From: Spirochaeta thermophila DSM 6192
GTDB lineage: Bacteria; Spirochaetota; Spirochaetia; Winmispirales; Winmispiraceae
Length of the DNA: 64,000 nucleotides
Assembly: GCF_000147075.1 (NCBI RefSeq)
Contig: NC_014484.1
Coordinates: 496,001-560,000 of the forward strand
Direction: 5' to 3'
Part shown: positions 42,894 to 52,147 of the stretch, piece by piece
Layout: every line of letters begins with the position of its first letter
How positions within the stretch are numbered: the stretch's first letter is position 1
Notes under the pieces: model-generated
Databases searched by the model: none
What the model was told of the DNA's origin: nothing
The model's input: only the letters and a program-made list of their open reading frames with translations
Position numbers and translations under genes: made by a program

Positions 42894-44192
42894 ATGGCGA
42901 ATGAAGAGACGCATGACATATTCGCCTCGATCGAGGAGGCCATAGAGGAATTCCGGGCGGGTCGCCCCCTCGTAGTGGTCGACGACGAGGAACGGGAGAA
43001 CGAGGGCGACGTGATCGTGGCGGCCGAAAAGATCACCCCCGAGCTCGTCAACTTCATGGCCAAGGAGGCCCGGGGCCTCATCTGCGTGGCCATCACGGAG
43101 GAGCGTGCGAGGGAGCTCGACCTCGAGCCCATGACCCCTGAGAACCAGGATACCCTGGAGACGGCCTTCACCGTGTCGGTCGACGCCGTGGGTACGGGCA
43201 CCGGGATCTCCGCTCATGACAGGGCCCTCACCACACGGAAGCTTGTGGACCCCGAGGCCAGGCCGGAGGACTTCCGCCGTCCCGGACACGTCTTCCCGCT
43301 CCGGGCCAAACCCGGCGGGGTGTTGCGGCGCGCCGGACACACCGAGGCGGCCGTGGACCTCGCCCGGCTCGCGGGGCTCTATCCCGCGGGAGTCATCTGC
43401 GAGATCATGAAGGACGACGGCTCCATGGCCCGGCTTCCCGACCTCGTGGACTACTGCAGGAGACACGGCCTCAAGCTCATAAGCATCGCCCAGCTCATCG
43501 ACTACCGGAGACGCCAGGAGAAACTGGTCCGAAGAGAGGCCGAGGCCCTCCTCCCCACGAAGTGGGGCGAGTTCCGTGCCATCGCCTACACCGAAGTGCT
43601 CACGGGGGAGACGCACCTGGCCCTGGTGAAAGGGGACGTCGCGGGCAAGCAAGACGTCCTCGTGCGGGTCCACTCCGAGTGCCTCACGGGAGATACGCTC
43701 GGTTCTCTCCGGTGCGACTGCGGGCAGCAGCTCGCGGCCGCACTCGAGCGCATAGAGAAGGAAGGCCTGGGTGTGCTTCTCTACATGCGTCAGGAGGGGA
43801 GGGGCATAGGCCTCGCCAACAAGATCAAGGCCTACGCGCTCCAGGACCAGGGCCACGACACCGTCCAGGCGAACATCGCCCTGGGGTTCCCGCCCGATCT
43901 CCGAGACTACGGGATAGGAGCGCAGATCCTCGTCGATCTGGGTCTCTCCTCGATCCGCCTCATGACCAATAATCCCAAGAAGATCGCGGGTCTCTCGGGG
44001 TACGGCCTCAAGGTGACGAAACGGGAATCTATCGAGGTGCCACCGAATCCCCGCAACCAATACTATCTTGAGACGAAGAAGATAAAGATGGGACACCTCC
44101 TGGCGGTGGTGCAGGGGAAGGACGCCTCGTCCGAACCCCTTCACCAGGGAAACGTGCGGACCGGAGGTGACCCCCACGAGGAGGAACGATGA
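42894..44192 (+). CDS. ribBA: Bifunctional DHBP synthase/GTP cyclohydrolase II
   Basis: A 432-residue fusion. The N-terminal DHBP synthase has the acidic loop [19 protein letters not shown] and [15 protein letters not shown]; the C-terminal GTP cyclohydrolase II has the zinc cysteines in [18 protein letters not shown] and the RQEGRGIGL catalytic segment. It makes both precursors of riboflavin, dihydroxybutanone phosphate and the pyrimidine. ATG at 42888 is possible, but GAGGG sits six bases before ATG 42894. Its stop overlaps the ribH start (ATGA). Confidence 0.95.
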   Translation: MANEETHDIFASIEEAIEEFRAGRPLVVVDDEERENEGDVIVAAEKITPELVNFMAKEARGLICVAITEERARELDLEPMTPENQDTLETAFTVSVDAVGTGTGISAHDRALTTRKLVDPEARPEDFRRPGHVFPLRAKPGGVLRRAGHTEAAVDLARLAGLYPAGVICEIMKDDGSMARLPDLVDYCRRHGLKLISIAQLIDYRRRQEKLVRREAEALLPTKWGEFRAIAYTEVLTGETHLALVKGDVAGKQDVLVRVHSECLTGDTLGSLRCDCGQQLAAALERIEKEGLGVLLYMRQEGRGIGLANKIKAYALQDQGHDTVQANIALGFPPDLRDYGIGAQILVDLGLSSIRLMTNNPKKIAGLSGYGLKVTKRESIEVPPNPRNQYYLETKKIKMGHLLAVVQGKDASSEPLHQGNVRTGGDPHEEER

Positions 44193-44659
44193 ATCCAGGG
44201 AAGATCGTGGAAGGGAAACTCATAGGCAAGGGCCTCTCGTTCGCCATCGTGGCGAGCAGGTTCAACGAGTTCATCACCACCAAGCTCATCGAAGGGGCGA
44301 TGGACGCCCTGGTTCGACATGATGTGGACCCTGCACAGGTGGATCTCGTGTGGGTGCCGGGTTCGTTCGAGATCCCCCTCACCGCCAAGCGGCTCGCCGC
44401 CTCGGGGAAGTACCATGCCGTGATCTGCCTCGGTGCGGTGATCAGGGGCGCCACCCCCCACTTCGACTACGTGGCGGCCGAGGTCGCCAAAGGCGTGGCA
44501 CTCGCAGGCCTCGAGACCGGGCTGCCCGTGATCTTCGGAGTCCTCACCACCGACACGATCGAGCAGGCCGTCGAGCGTGCGGGCACCAAGGCGGGAAACA
44601 AGGGATGGGACGCCGCCGTGAGCGCCATAGAAATGGCCAACCTCTTCTCCCAGCTGTGA
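44189..44659 (+). CDS. ribH: 6,7-dimethyl-8-ribityllumazine synthase
   Basis: A 156-residue lumazine synthase of normal length. [37 protein letters not shown] and [20 protein letters not shown] (substrate-binding loops with the catalytic His in PHFDYV) are diagnostic. It condenses the products of RibD and RibBA to the lumazine used by RibE. Subunits of this family form pentamers or 60-mers. Confidence 0.96.
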   Translation: MNPGKIVEGKLIGKGLSFAIVASRFNEFITTKLIEGAMDALVRHDVDPAQVDLVWVPGSFEIPLTAKRLAASGKYHAVICLGAVIRGATPHFDYVAAEVAKGVALAGLETGLPVIFGVLTTDTIEQAVERAGTKAGNKGWDAAVSAIEMANLFSQL

Positions 44660-44711
44660 TCCCCTGGGTGTATCGAGTAGTCCCGTAGTGGCGACCGTCC
44701 GGTGGAGCAAG

Positions 44712-44743
44712 GGCGAGGCGGCTAGGAGGGACGCCGCCTCGCC
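44712..44743. terminator. Inverted repeat between ribH and tsaC
   Basis: GGCGAGGCGGC (44712-44722) and its exact complement (44733-44743) form an 11-bp stem with a 10-base loop. One arm lies in the last codons of tsaC. No T-run follows. Confidence 0.45.
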
Positions 44744-45714
44744 GCCTTCCTGAGCCGGTCCATCACCGCCCTTCCCAGCCCCACCTCCGGCACCGCTTCC
44801 GCATAGATCCGCGCCACCCCCGCCTCCTCCAGCCGGTGCAGCCCCTCGAACAGCCGGGCAGCCGCTTCCTGCAGATCCCCGCGCGGCGAGAGCACCTCCA
44901 CCGCCCGGAACGCTGGCCGCGCCGGCACCTCTCTCCACGCCAGCAGCCCCGCCTCGCGCGCCTCCTCGGCCCCCGGCATCGCTCCCCCCTCCAGCACCAC
45001 CACCGGCACCGAAGGCGCATAGTGCCAGGGCAGCATCCCCGGCGCCTCCTGCGCCCCTTCCCGCTCCGGTCCCCCTACCACCACCGCACCCCGGCCCACC
45101 GCCTCCTCCAGCGCCTCCACCGCCACCCCGCCCGGCCGGAGCACCCGCACCCTCCCCCCCTCCACCCGCACCACCGTCGACTCCACCCCCACCTCGCACG
45201 CCCCCCCGTCCAGCACCAACGCCACCCTTCCCCCGAGCTGACCCGCCACGTGCCCCGCCCTCGTGGGACTCAGCGACCCGAAACGGTTCGCGCTCGGCGC
45301 GGCGATCGGCACCCCTGCCCGCTCGATGAGCCTCCGCGCCACGGGATGCGCCGGCATCCGGACCCCCACCGTGGGGAGCCCTGCGGTCACGATCCCCGGC
45401 ACCCGCTCCCCCTTCGGCAACACCAGCGTGAGCGGACCCGGCCAGAACCGCGCCATGAGCCTCCTCGCGATCGAAGGCACCTCCCGCACCACCTCTTTCA
45501 GCATCCCCTCCTCCGCGATGTGGACGATGAGCGGATCGAAGAGGGGCCGTTCCTTTATCTCGAAGATCCTCGCCACCGCAACCGCATCCAGGGCATTCGC
45601 CCCGAGCCCGTAGACCGTCTCGGTGGGAAAGGCCACCGCCTCCCCCTCGCGCAGGAGGCGCGCCGCCTCCTCTATCGCCTCATCCGTGGCGGGCAACACC
45701 CTTGTCTCTCTCAC
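44722..45714 (-). CDS. tsaC: Threonylcarbamoyl-AMP synthase (TsaC/Sua5)
   Basis: A 330-residue Sua5-type protein: an N-terminal YrdC domain (AVAFPTETVYGLGANALD, then FEIKERPLFDPLIVHI and PIAAPSANRFGSLSPT) and a C-terminal Sua5 domain beginning near APGMLPWHYAP. It makes threonylcarbamoyl-AMP for the t6A37 modification of tRNAs that read ANN codons. The frame is open upstream, but GTG at 45714 overlaps the purC stop (GTGA) and has GGGGAG upstream, so I take it as the start. Confidence 0.9.
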   Translation of the reverse strand: MRETRVLPATDEAIEEAARLLREGEAVAFPTETVYGLGANALDAVAVARIFEIKERPLFDPLIVHIAEEGMLKEVVREVPSIARRLMARFWPGPLTLVLPKGERVPGIVTAGLPTVGVRMPAHPVARRLIERAGVPIAAPSANRFGSLSPTRAGHVAGQLGGRVALVLDGGACEVGVESTVVRVEGGRVRVLRPGGVAVEALEEAVGRGAVVVGGPEREGAQEAPGMLPWHYAPSVPVVVLEGGAMPGAEEAREAGLLAWREVPARPAFRAVEVLSPRGDLQEAAARLFEGLHRLEEAGVARIYAEAVPEVGLGRAVMDRLRKAARRRPS

Positions 45715-46733
45715 CCTACGAACTCCCCTATCACGCGGAGCACCTCGGAAAGCGGCCGCACCCTGAACCACTCCCTCCCCGTCAGCTCGTTCGCATAGGC
45801 CATGTACATCTCCGAGATCGCCTGGGCGAACTCCCGAGGGAGCGGCGGCGGCTCCATACCCACCCGCTCCTTCCAGTGGACCCTGTCCTCCTGCTTCGCC
45901 TCCTCCACCCGCCGGTACCACTCCGTCCTACGATAGAAGATCCGCGCCACCTCCTTGCTCACCGGGATCCCCCGGTAGGTGAAGCGACACTCGTCCAGGG
46001 TCCCCAGGGCATCCACCAGGACGAGCCGCCTCCCCTCGTCGAAGGCGTACTCGACCTTGCCATCCTCGTGATCGAGCCCCAGCCTCCTCGTCTCCTCTGT
46101 GATGAGCCTATCCAGGAAGCGCGTGCGTTCCTTGAGTGCCGAGACCTCCTCCTCCGAAAGCCCTGCGATCCGCTGCGCCTCCTCCCACGAGAGGTAGCGG
46201 TCGGTCTCCTCGAGCTTGGTCGACACATCCAGCATGGGAGGATCGAGCCGCATCCCCGGCTCAGGCGGGCCGGCAAGCCCCAGATCCTCGTGCGTGAGCG
46301 CCCCCGAGGCGAGCCGCCTGAACACCGAAGATCCCGGCGGGAGGCTGTTCCGGTAGATCACCTCGAGCGGGATGAGGAAGTTGCCGGAAAGGCCGGCGAA
46401 GATCCCGTAGTCGTACTCGCCATTCCTGCGGGACGGCCGCACCACCCGAAAGAGTCGGCAGGCGAGCTCCCTCACCGGCCCCCTCGCCTCGGAGAGACGC
46501 ACCACCCTCCCGTCCTCCACCACACCCAGATAGTGGGAGGGGATCCCCTCTTCGGCGAGCCGCTCGAAGAAGTAGGCCGTGGCGATACAGATCGCAGCCC
46601 CCTTGTGGGCGATGTCGTCCGGCATCTTGCCCCAATCGAAGACCGAGTACCTGTCCGAGAACCTGAACCGGCCTTCTCCCGGCTCCCGGTCGCTCGGGGC
46701 TTTCACCACCTCGAGATCCTTCACGCTCCCCAT
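45711..46733 (-). CDS. purC: SAICAR synthetase
   Basis: A 340-residue phosphoribosylaminoimidazole-succinocarboxamide synthase, of the long form seen in some thermophiles and anaerobes. RFSDRYSVFDWGKMPDDIAH (substrate and nucleotide loop), FLIPLEVIYRNSLPPGSS and the late acidic motif VLVDALGTLDECRF match the family. It adds aspartate to CAIR in purine synthesis. AAGGAG lies five bases before the ATG at 46733. Its stop overlaps the start of tsaC, giving a purC-tsaC operon. Confidence 0.92.
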   Translation of the reverse strand: MGSVKDLEVVKAPSDREPGEGRFRFSDRYSVFDWGKMPDDIAHKGAAICIATAYFFERLAEEGIPSHYLGVVEDGRVVRLSEARGPVRELACRLFRVVRPSRRNGEYDYGIFAGLSGNFLIPLEVIYRNSLPPGSSVFRRLASGALTHEDLGLAGPPEPGMRLDPPMLDVSTKLEETDRYLSWEEAQRIAGLSEEEVSALKERTRFLDRLITEETRRLGLDHEDGKVEYAFDEGRRLVLVDALGTLDECRFTYRGIPVSKEVARIFYRRTEWYRRVEEAKQEDRVHWKERVGMEPPPLPREFAQAISEMYMAYANELTGREWFRVRPLSEVLRVIGEFVG

Positions 46734-46760
46734 GACGTCTCCTTTCGATGAGGTACGCAG

Positions 46761-46769
46761 TGTATAGCA
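46761..46769 (-). promoter_or_regulatory. Extended -10 promoter of purC
   Basis: On the minus strand TGC-TATACA is an extended -10 element (TGn plus a five-of-six -10) about 28 bases before the purC start; the -35 is weak. Confidence 0.5.
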
Positions 46770-46927
46770 TAAACATGCAAAAAAGGAAACCTGGTACGGT
46801 AAAACCCGAACGAGGGGCCCGTGTTTTCGATAAATATGCAATCTCGTGTGGGCTATCGATAGACGCGTGCTGATCCCGATGGGCCCAGGCGGACGAAGCG
46901 GTTGCCGATACCTCGATGTCCTCATAC

Positions 46928-46956
46928 ATGACAGAAGCACAGAATCGTTCTATACT
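46928..46956 (+). promoter_or_regulatory. Sigma-70 promoter of the 46983 lipoprotein gene
   Basis: ATGACA (46928-46933) and TATACT (46951-46956) with a 17-bp spacer; AAAGGAGGTG follows at ribosome-binding distance. Confidence 0.7.
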
Positions 46957-46982
46957 CATGGAAACCCGAAAGGAGGTGTTGC

Positions 46983-47567
46983 ATGAGAGTCCCTCTCTTC
47001 CTCTCCATTGTAGTTCTCGCAGCCGGGTGTGTGACCACCTCCGGCGAGGACGCGGTTCGGACCGCGGAGCCTGCGGCACGCCCTGTGTCCGCTCTTCCCG
47101 CCGGCAGACCCTCCTCCCCGGGGCACATCGAGCCTCCTGTGCTCACCCCGACCGAGCGAGAGGAGATCCGGCAGGCCCATCTCGCCGCGCTCGCGCAGGA
47201 GATCGCCCGACTCGAGACCCTCCTCTCGGGAGACCGGCAGGAAGACGACGCCATCGCAACCTTCATCTCGCGCCTTTCCGAGGAGAAGGCCCGACTCGAG
47301 CGGGAGGATCCGGCTTCCTACACCCCTTCCTCCTGGGTGGACCTCGAAGGCTCGTTCACAGGCCCGTTCGAGTTCGGACAGCTCTTCTACTACGAGGGTA
47401 TGACCCGCTCCGGGCCCTTCTACCACCTCGCCGGCCTGAAGGACGGCGCACTCTCGGCCCTCCGGGAGGAGAGGCCCTACCGCATCCTTGCCGCAGTCCT
47501 GTGCAGGAGGTACTACCCCTTTCCATCCTCGTACATATTCGTGTACCGCTGGGAAGCGCTTCGCTGA
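46983..47567 (+). CDS. Putative lipoprotein of unknown function
   Basis: A 194-residue protein with the lipobox VLAAGC, so it should be lipid-anchored. A disordered Pro/Ala-rich spacer (residues 20-55) leads to a coiled-coil segment (EREEIRQAHLAALAQEIARL) and a short folded C-terminal region rich in aromatic residues. I recognise no family. The ribosome-binding site is strong. The glycosyltransferase gene follows 42 bases later, possibly in the same transcript. Confidence 0.65.
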   Translation: MRVPLFLSIVVLAAGCVTTSGEDAVRTAEPAARPVSALPAGRPSSPGHIEPPVLTPTEREEIRQAHLAALAQEIARLETLLSGDRQEDDAIATFISRLSEEKARLEREDPASYTPSSWVDLEGSFTGPFEFGQLFYYEGMTRSGPFYHLAGLKDGALSALREERPYRILAAVLCRRYYPFPSSYIFVYRWEALR

Positions 47568-47609
47568 TCTCCTCTTGCGTTTCCGCTGCCGCTGGTTCAC
47601 ACTGATGGT

Positions 47610-48758
47610 ATGCACCGCATACTCTTCCTCACCGTGGGGGTGGGAGGGGGCCACATCGCCCCTGCACGGGCCATGGCGTCGGCCCTCGAAGCCCGATTCC
47701 CCGACCGACTGGCCGTCGAGGTGGTGGACCTCCCCCGCGCCGCCGGTGCCTCCCGGATCGACGAGCGGCTCAACCGGGCGTGGATCCAGGCCGCCCGACA
47801 CCCTGCGCCCATGCGCATCCTCTACTGGCTCCTCACACGCCTTCCCCGTACCGGCCTCGAGTTCGCCCGTTGGCACTACCGGGAGCTCTTCGAGGCAGGC
47901 ATCCCCTACCTCGTCTCCAGGAGCCCCGACCTGGTGGTCTCCACGCACCCGCTCTGTTCCATGGTGGCCCTCGAGGCCCGCGCGGATCACGGCCTTCGAT
48001 TCCCCCTCCTCACCTATGTGGTCGACCCCTTCGACGCCTATCCCTGGTGGGCCGCCCGAGGCGTTGACCTTTTCCTCGTGGCGAGCGAGGAGGCGAGGGA
48101 GGGCCTCGTCCGCTATGACATCGATCCCTCCAGGATCCGCATCGCCCCCTTCCCCGTGCGACCCGAGATCCTCACCCCCTCCGCGACGAGGGAAGAGGTC
48201 TGCCTCTCGTTGGGACTCGGCCCTGACCTCCCCGTCCTCCTGTGCACCGGGGGCGGGATGGGTCTGGGAAAGATCGGCCGCTATGTCGAAGCCCTTGTAC
48301 GCGCCCGACTCCCTCTCAACATCGTACTCCTCACGGGGAGGAACAGAGCCCTCTACGAGCGGATGCGGCCCCTCTCAGGCCCCGGCTCCCGCCTCGCGGT
48401 GGTCGAGTTCACCGACCGCATGGCCGATCTCTACCACACGGCCGACCTCGTGGTGGGCAAGGCAGGCGCTTCCACCGCCATGGAGGCCCTCGTGGTCGGT
48501 CGACCCATGCTCTTCACCGAGTGGATCGCGCAGAACGACTACGCGATCATCCGCTACTTCCTCGACCACGGATACGGGTGGTACATCCCCGGGGTGAGGG
48601 ATTCGCTCCGTTTCCTCTCGAGGGCCGATCTCCCCGCGCGAGTGGCGCACGCCAGAGCCCGCATCCAGGAGGCCGGTTTCACCACGGGAGTGTACCAGAT
48701 CGCCGACCTCATCGCCTCGATCCTGGAAGGGGGCGGGGAGCCGCTCCCTAGCGCTTGA
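47610..48758 (+). CDS. Monogalactosyldiacylglycerol synthase-type glycosyltransferase
   Basis: A 382-residue GT-B enzyme related to MGDG synthase, UgtP and MurG. The lipid-binding N-terminal loop is VGVGGGHIAPARAMASAL, and the C-terminal donor site includes LLCTGGGMGLGKIGRYVEAL and VVGKAGASTAMEALVVGRPM. It probably transfers a sugar from a UDP donor to diacylglycerol at the inner face of the membrane. Its end overlaps by 11 bases the end of the convergent glycosyltransferase-like gene. Confidence 0.85.
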   Translation: MHRILFLTVGVGGGHIAPARAMASALEARFPDRLAVEVVDLPRAAGASRIDERLNRAWIQAARHPAPMRILYWLLTRLPRTGLEFARWHYRELFEAGIPYLVSRSPDLVVSTHPLCSMVALEARADHGLRFPLLTYVVDPFDAYPWWAARGVDLFLVASEEAREGLVRYDIDPSRIRIAPFPVRPEILTPSATREEVCLSLGLGPDLPVLLCTGGGMGLGKIGRYVEALVRARLPLNIVLLTGRNRALYERMRPLSGPGSRLAVVEFTDRMADLYHTADLVVGKAGASTAMEALVVGRPMLFTEWIAQNDYAIIRYFLDHGYGWYIPGVRDSLRFLSRADLPARVAHARARIQEAGFTTGVYQIADLIASILEGGGEPLPSA

Positions 48759-50088
48759 GGGGAGAGGTCTCCCTCACCATGGTCCCGGTCTTGAGCACCT
48801 CCATGATCTTGTACGTACCGTACTTGCGGGCCTTGAGAAACCCGTCCCAGGCCGACTCGGCCAGCCTCCCTTCCTCGAGCAGGATCCAGAGCCACTGGTC
48901 CGTGTAGGCCGGATCCTCCTGGGGGATCCCCGCCTGTATCTCCATGAGCCAGGCCTTGTTGTAGCGCTCCTGCGCACCGATCTCGGGCGCCATGATGATG
49001 GGGATGCCGAGACCCGCATAGAAGGAAAGCTCGCTCGGCTTGGTCCACAACACGTCGGTGCGGCGGATGACCTGGGCGAACCTGGCGAAGTACGCTTCCT
49101 TCGTGGGAGCGTAGACCACCTGCACGAGGGGGGAGTCGGGCGCCCACCGCGCCTTCTCCTCTTCGAAGATCCGGCGCACCTCCTCCCGCACCCCGGCCAC
49201 CAGGTTGAGCATCACCTCGCCTGCAGCGATCCTCTTGCGCAACGACTTGAGGATCGCGCACCCTATCTCCACCTGGGCCCCTGCGCCCCCCACGGCGAAC
49301 GTCACGGTGAAGACCCTCTCTTTTCGCCACTTGAGGTTGGATCGTCCGAGGAAATGGCGTACGTTCATCTCGTGGAGCGGCCAGAACCGGTTGTTGGGGT
49401 CGAGGTAGTGGAGCCGCTGTCCCATGTCCTGCGTGAGCGTGCTCAGGTTCTCGTCGCCGAGCACCTCGAGCGGGAGAGGGAAGCCCGTGAGGAAGATCCG
49501 CTCGTCGGGTACACCGTAGAGCTTGAGGCGCCTCAGGGCCCTCCCGCAGGGGACCATGTAGTGGATCCTGCTCTCCCTGGGGTTTTCCGCCACCCAGGCG
49601 CGGCTCACCTCGGCGTCGCACACGATGCAGTAGACCCTCGGGAATCCCGCCATGTCGGCGGCGAGCGCCGGTGCGGGGTGCGTGGCGAGGATGGGGAGCG
49701 GCTTCTCCTTCACCTTCTCGATCATCCCCTTGCAGAGCCCCTTTCTGATGAGGGAGGAAAGGAGCTTCACCTGGTAGGAAGGGGCCGACATGTCCCTGAA
49801 GGGGTAGAGGGGGGGTATGTTCTGCAAGGCATCGAGGATCCCGAAGAGGGGAGGCCCGATCACCGGCACGCTCCTCACGCGGGAGAGGAACTCGTACGTG
49901 CGCTGCATCCTGAGCCATAGGGCCCGTTCGCTCTGATCGGTGGCCGAGATGCTTCCCACCGTGATGATCCCTTCCTCTGCGATGGGGGCGAAGGGGGCGG
50001 CGGCCCGCTGATGCCCGAGCCCCATGTCCACCGTGACCACCCACGCGCTGAGGTTATCGTCGTTCGCAGGACGATCGTATCCAGCCAT
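48748..50088 (-). CDS. Glycosyltransferase-like protein of the MGDG/MurG fold, family unclear
   Basis: A 446-residue protein. VVTVDMGLGHQRAAAPFAPI near the N-terminus mirrors the GLGH loop of diacylglycerol glycosyltransferases, and WTKPSELSFYAGLGIPIIMAP near the C-terminus mirrors the KxxG...E donor site, but Pro replaces the usual Gly. The middle is not recognised. Like its convergent neighbour it probably makes a glycolipid; the substrate is unknown. GAGGAGG precedes the ATG. Confidence 0.65.
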   Translation of the reverse strand: MAGYDRPANDDNLSAWVVTVDMGLGHQRAAAPFAPIAEEGIITVGSISATDQSERALWLRMQRTYEFLSRVRSVPVIGPPLFGILDALQNIPPLYPFRDMSAPSYQVKLLSSLIRKGLCKGMIEKVKEKPLPILATHPAPALAADMAGFPRVYCIVCDAEVSRAWVAENPRESRIHYMVPCGRALRRLKLYGVPDERIFLTGFPLPLEVLGDENLSTLTQDMGQRLHYLDPNNRFWPLHEMNVRHFLGRSNLKWRKERVFTVTFAVGGAGAQVEIGCAILKSLRKRIAAGEVMLNLVAGVREEVRRIFEEEKARWAPDSPLVQVVYAPTKEAYFARFAQVIRRTDVLWTKPSELSFYAGLGIPIIMAPEIGAQERYNKAWLMEIQAGIPQEDPAYTDQWLWILLEEGRLAESAWDGFLKARKYGTYKIMEVLKTGTMVRETSPLKR

Positions 50089-50171
50089 ATGTCCTCCTCA
50101 TCTATAGCATGCACCGTCGGGGGTGGATATTCCAGCAGTAGCTCGTTTTTTTCTCGTCTCTCCGGCGGGAG

Positions 50172-50867
50172 TTGCCGTGTGGAATCGTGATTGGTACCTT
50201 TAAGGATGTGAGGGAGCACGAACGACTGCTGAGGAAGGCGGTGCGCCATCTTGCGCGGCACAGAACGAGGGAGGCCCTCTCCCTCCTCAAGCGATGCGTC
50301 ACGCTCTGTCCGTCGGAAGAGAAGTCGTTCCTGGGACGGGCCTTCCACCTCCTGGGGATCTCCCTCCGCCGGATGGGGGCGTGCGGCCCCGCGCTCCGCG
50401 CCTGGCTCGCCGCATATCGCATCCGGAAGGGACCGCGCCTCCGCCGCAGGATCCTCTCCAGCCTCAACGAGTACGGCATGCTGAAGCAGGACACCCCCGA
50501 GCAGGACGACTGGAAGGCGTTCTACGCCATCCAGGTGCGGCGGTATCTCTCCTCGAAGCGGAGCGCCCACTTTTCCTCGCGCGCCGAGAAGGACATGATC
50601 GACCAGCTCATCTGGGAGTACTGGAGGGATGTCCGCCGGATGTACGACCTTTCCTCGCTCTCCACGGCTCAGAAGCTGCAGGTCTTCCACGACGTCGAGA
50701 TCGTGTTCCCCTGGATGGTCTTCATTCCCCCCGAGGCTACACCTCTGGATGTCCCGACCCCCGGTTGCACGCCCGGCCGGAAGTGTACGTGTGGGAGTGG
50801 CCTCCCGTTCACGCTCTGCTGCGGGCGCACGAAAAACCCCGACGAGCTCTGGATCGGGTCATTTTGA
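50172..50867 (+). CDS. Helical-repeat protein with a C-terminal SEC-C zinc motif
   Basis: Up to 231 residues. Helical pairs such as LLRKAVRHLARHRTREALSL and SFLGRAFHLLGISLRRMG resemble TPR units. The C-terminus RKCTCGSGLPFTLCCG is a SEC-C motif (CxC...CC), a small zinc-binding tail also found at the end of SecA and many uncharacterised proteins, where it mediates protein contacts. The start is uncertain: the frame can begin at a TTG (50172), GTG (50187) or GTG (50208), and none has an ideal ribosome-binding site. The function is unknown. Confidence 0.65.
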   Translation: MPCGIVIGTFKDVREHERLLRKAVRHLARHRTREALSLLKRCVTLCPSEEKSFLGRAFHLLGISLRRMGACGPALRAWLAAYRIRKGPRLRRRILSSLNEYGMLKQDTPEQDDWKAFYAIQVRRYLSSKRSAHFSSRAEKDMIDQLIWEYWRDVRRMYDLSSLSTAQKLQVFHDVEIVFPWMVFIPPEATPLDVPTPGCTPGRKCTCGSGLPFTLCCGRTKNPDELWIGSF

Positions 50868-51033
50868 CACGGTTTTTCCGCCCGCCGGAGACTCGTGCAT
50901 AAAATCGACACAGCAACCCGGATACATCGATCGACGAGGAAACGCGTCTTTTGTCTATCTTCTTTCAGAGTAAAAAGATGACAAGGGTGCGTTTGGTGGC
51001 ATGGATTTTGCTAGTATAGCGGCGGAGGAAGCC

Positions 51034-51912
51034 ATGGAAACTGTCAAGCGAAAGAAGAAAAGACGAGTGCAGGATTCAGGGGATGCGAATGTGCTCTCCC
51101 TGTATCTCAAGGAGATCAACAGGATACCCCTCCTCACCCGGGAGGAAGAGGACCACTACGCCCGCCTCGCGGCACAGGGTGATCAGCATGCCAAGGAAAA
51201 ACTCGTCACCGCCAACCTCAGGTTCGTGGTGAACGTGGCGAAGAAGTACCAGAATCAGGGGCTTCCTCTCGCCGACCTCATAAGCGAAGGGAACATAGGC
51301 CTCTTGAACGCCATAGAACGGTTCGATCCCGACAAAGGCTACCACTTCATTTCGTACGCGGTCTGGTGGATCAGGCAGGCCATCCTCAAGGCCATAAGCG
51401 AGAAATCCAGGATGATCCGGCTCCCGCTCAACAGGGCGAACGAGCTGGTACAGATCGAGAAGGCGCGGAAGCTCGTGCAGACCGAGAGCGGAGAACACAA
51501 TGAGATAAAGAAGGTCGCGGAGACCCTGGACTACGACGAGGATCACGTGGCGAACCTCCTCAACCTCTCGAAGGAGTACGTCTCCCTCGACACGCCGGTC
51601 TACGAGGATCGGGACTCCGCGATGTTGGGCGACTACCTCAAAGACGAGGCCTCTCGTCCCCCCGAGGACGTGGTCCTCGAGAAGACCCTCCAGGAGGAGA
51701 TCCAGGAGGTGCTCGCCACGCTCACGGAGAAGGAAGCCGAGATCATCCAGTACCGGTTCGGTCTCAACGGCAGGCATCCCATGTCGCTCAAGGAGATAGG
51801 GGACCTGTACAACCTCACCAAGGAGCGCATACGCCAGATAGAGAAGAAGGCGCTCAAGAAGATACAGCAGTCGGAAAAGGCGAAGATCCTCGAGACGTAC
51901 CTCGCTTCATGA
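51034..51912 (+). CDS. RNA polymerase sigma-70 factor (RpoD/SigA type)
   Basis: A 292-residue sigma factor with regions 1.2, 2, 3 and 4 but no long region 1.1, like SigA-type or group 2 factors. DANVLSLYLKEINRIPLLT is region 1.2; region 2 includes LVTANLRFVVNVAKKY, GNIGLLNAIERFD and YAVWWIRQAI; region 4 has LTEKEAEIIQYRFGL and the HTH SLKEIGDLYNLTKERIRQIE. The consensus promoters in this window fit such a factor. ATG 51034 has GGAGGAA six bases upstream; ATG 51001 is also in frame (303 residues) but has weaker support. Whether it is the primary sigma factor cannot be settled here. Confidence 0.9.
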   Translation: METVKRKKKRRVQDSGDANVLSLYLKEINRIPLLTREEEDHYARLAAQGDQHAKEKLVTANLRFVVNVAKKYQNQGLPLADLISEGNIGLLNAIERFDPDKGYHFISYAVWWIRQAILKAISEKSRMIRLPLNRANELVQIEKARKLVQTESGEHNEIKKVAETLDYDEDHVANLLNLSKEYVSLDTPVYEDRDSAMLGDYLKDEASRPPEDVVLEKTLQEEIQEVLATLTEKEAEIIQYRFGLNGRHPMSLKEIGDLYNLTKERIRQIEKKALKKIQQSEKAKILETYLAS

Positions 51913-51918
51913 GAGACC

Positions 51919-51949
51919 CCGGCCTGTCGTTCCGCGGACGGCAGGCCGG
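51919..51949 (+). terminator. Hairpin after the sigma-factor gene
   Basis: CCGGCCTGTCGT pairs with ACGGCAGGCCGG (one G-T pair) across a 7-base loop, followed by TTCACC rather than a full T-run. Confidence 0.6.
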
Positions 51950-52085
51950 TTCACCATATACCCTCGTCCGATTGTCCGGGGTACGGGGAGGCCGGGCGGC
52001 CGACCCCGGGAGTGAACGCCTGTTCTAATTCCTGATCTATTAGAAAAGTTTAATTTGTCTTGTGTGTTTGCCCTTTCCATGCTAA

Positions 52086-52091
52086 TATAAT
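52086..52091 (+). promoter_or_regulatory. -10 box of the ppdK promoter
   Basis: A perfect TATAAT 56 bases before the ppdK start, in a 235-bp AT-rich gap. The -35 at the right spacing (about 52063-52068, TGTGTT) is weak, so an activator may be needed. Confidence 0.5.
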
Positions 52092-52147
52092 CCGGTACAC
52101 AGATGAATATAATCGGAATTGTTATCTCAACGTATTGAGGGGGAAAG

